Assembly (NCBI RefSeq): GCF_003119115.1
Contig: NZ_CP022365.1
Location: 124,001 to 188,000, forward strand
Reading direction: 5' to 3'
DNA: 64,000 bases
DNA from: Azospirillum sp. TSH58
GTDB taxonomy: Bacteria; Pseudomonadota; Alphaproteobacteria; Azospirillales; Azospirillaceae
A program made the position numbers and the translations under genes. Of the stretch, positions 63,517 to 64,000 are shown piece by piece; within the stretch, counting starts at the first letter, position 1; every line of letters starts with the position of its first letter. The notes beneath the pieces were generated by a model. It was given only the letters and a program-made list of their open reading frames with translations. It searched no databases and was not told the DNA's origin.

Positions 63517-63549
63517 AAGGCGCTTGATGGTCCTTATCAAGCGCCTTTT
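63517..63549 (+). terminator. Intrinsic terminator after the acetyltransferase
   Basis: A 12-bp perfect stem (AAGGCGCTTGAT / ATCAAGCGCCTT) with a 7-base loop, followed by a T run, about 55 bp after the acetyltransferase stop. Confidence 0.85.
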
Positions 63550-63664
63550 CCATGCCCTTTCTACTTATATCTGGTGATTGGCATGGTCGTTTCCACCAGA
63601 TCAGATTCTGCATTGGCTCAGACCGCCACGCCTGGACAGCTTATGGGACAATGCTCCATCAGAG

Positions 63665-63694
63665 GGCGTTCGATGACTTTCATCGAACGCCTTT
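63665..63694. terminator. Second hairpin between convergent genes
   Basis: GGCGTTCGATGA pairs perfectly with TCATCGAACGCC around a 3-base loop, with a short T run on the right. It sits just past the end of the minus-strand partial gene, so it probably ends that transcript, although the T run is weak on that side. Confidence 0.55.
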
Positions 63695-63698
63695 GGCG

Positions 63699-64000
63699 TC
63701 AATCCGGGACGACGGCGTCCGCCCCGTCCACGGCGGCAATCCAGGCGTTCTCGCCGACCTGCAAAAGATCAATATGGTGCATCTTTCCGTTCCAGGCCCC
63801 ATACCGCCTTCCGGAACCCCGGAGAAACGGGTCACGGATGGTTTCCTCTGCATAGTCCTGGATTGTCAGAACTGTCACGCGATGGCAGCGGATCATCTTA
63901 CCATAGATCGTGACGCAGTCCTGCGAGAAGCGGTGAAGCGCCCCCTCATGGACAATGAGCCGCCCTGCGTTCCGAGCGGTGGCCGCCCCGGCGACGACCG
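63699..64000 (-). CDS. 3' end of a gene running off the right edge (carbohydrate-enzyme-like)
   Basis: Open on the minus strand from the window edge to the stop at 63699 (about 99 residues visible). The peptide contains NAGRLIVHEGALHRFSQDC, YGKMIRCHRVTVLTIQDY and, near the end, KMHHIDLLQVGENAWIAAVDG. This layout matches the C-terminal part of a five-bladed propeller-like family (glycosyl hydrolase-like / formyltransferase-fused proteins) found in polysaccharide loci, where the sequence R.AGRLi..G.L.R.sQDC...YG is conserved. The reading is from memory of the motif; the N-terminal part is outside the window. Confidence 0.6.
   Translation of the reverse strand, partial: VVAGAATARNAGRLIVHEGALHRFSQDCVTIYGKMIRCHRVTVLTIQDYAEETIRDPFLRGSGRRYGAWNGKMHHIDLLQVGENAWIAAVDGADAVVPD

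Overview
The window is a high-GC chromosome or megaplasmid segment that reads as a very large cell-surface polysaccharide locus of an alphaproteobacterium. Azospirillum or a close Rhodospirillales relative is my best guess. That assignment is inference from base composition, gene content (Wzm/Wzt exporters, RTX proteins, many multi-domain glycosyltransferases) and general style; there is no rRNA or tRNA to anchor it. I see no tRNA, rRNA, CRISPR array, integrase or transposase.

Layout. 0.2-9.3 kb: FkbM-type methyltransferase, a glycosyltransferase/methyltransferase fusion, a divergent UDP-sugar dehydrogenase (tviB-like), a methyltransferase/GT2 fusion, a membrane GT2 and an unusual double acyltransferase-3 protein; beside the last lies a decayed acyltransferase remnant (9.6-10.1 kb). 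10.2-20.9 kb: galE, then a divergent run of ABC exporter permease (Wzm), ATPase with carbohydrate-binding C-terminus (Wzt), a methyltransferase with a long coiled coil, a 1057-residue double glycosyltransferase and a GT-C-like membrane protein. 20.9-23.0 kb: methyltransferase and GT4 on the minus strand. 23.4-32.3 kb: an RTX-like protein with a strong terminator, a 1409-residue multi-domain glycosyltransferase, two methyltransferases and a GT4. 32.4-36.3 kb: gmhA, an LhgO-type oxidoreductase and an M10/RTX metalloprotease. 36.4-42.7 kb: GT4, the dTDP-rhamnose set in the order rfbC-B-D-A, and a GNAT protein. 42.7-49.0 kb: Sel1-repeat protein and a type I secretion pair (HlyD, HlyB-like) on the minus strand, GT2 on the plus strand. 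49.0-53.9 kb: a minus-strand GDP-sugar/export block: gmd, a gmd-like paralogue, a second Wzm-Wzt exporter, fcl. 54.2-57.7 kb: GT61-like, glf and an unassigned GT-B-like gene; glf and the last are visibly poorer in GC. 58.0-62.1 kb: a two-domain GT2 followed by three small phage-tail-like genes. 62.1-64.0 kb: AT-rich stretch with a methyltransferase remnant, a CatB-type acetyltransferase, hairpin terminators and the 3' end of a gene leaving the window.

How it works together. Nucleotide-sugar enzymes (dTDP-L-rhamnose, GDP-L-fucose, UDP-galactopyranose to galactofuranose, a UDP-HexNAcA-type sugar, heptose phosphate) feed about thirteen glycosyltransferases. Two ABC exporters of different architecture carry finished chains. 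The Wzt with a C-terminal carbohydrate-binding domain sits directly upstream of a methyltransferase fused to an 11-residue-repeat coiled coil, which suggests a WbdD-like cap-and-ruler chain-termination system. The type I secretion pair is a plausible exporter for the two RTX proteins. A small Gly-Trp-Ala-containing accessory domain recurs in three otherwise unrelated proteins of the locus.
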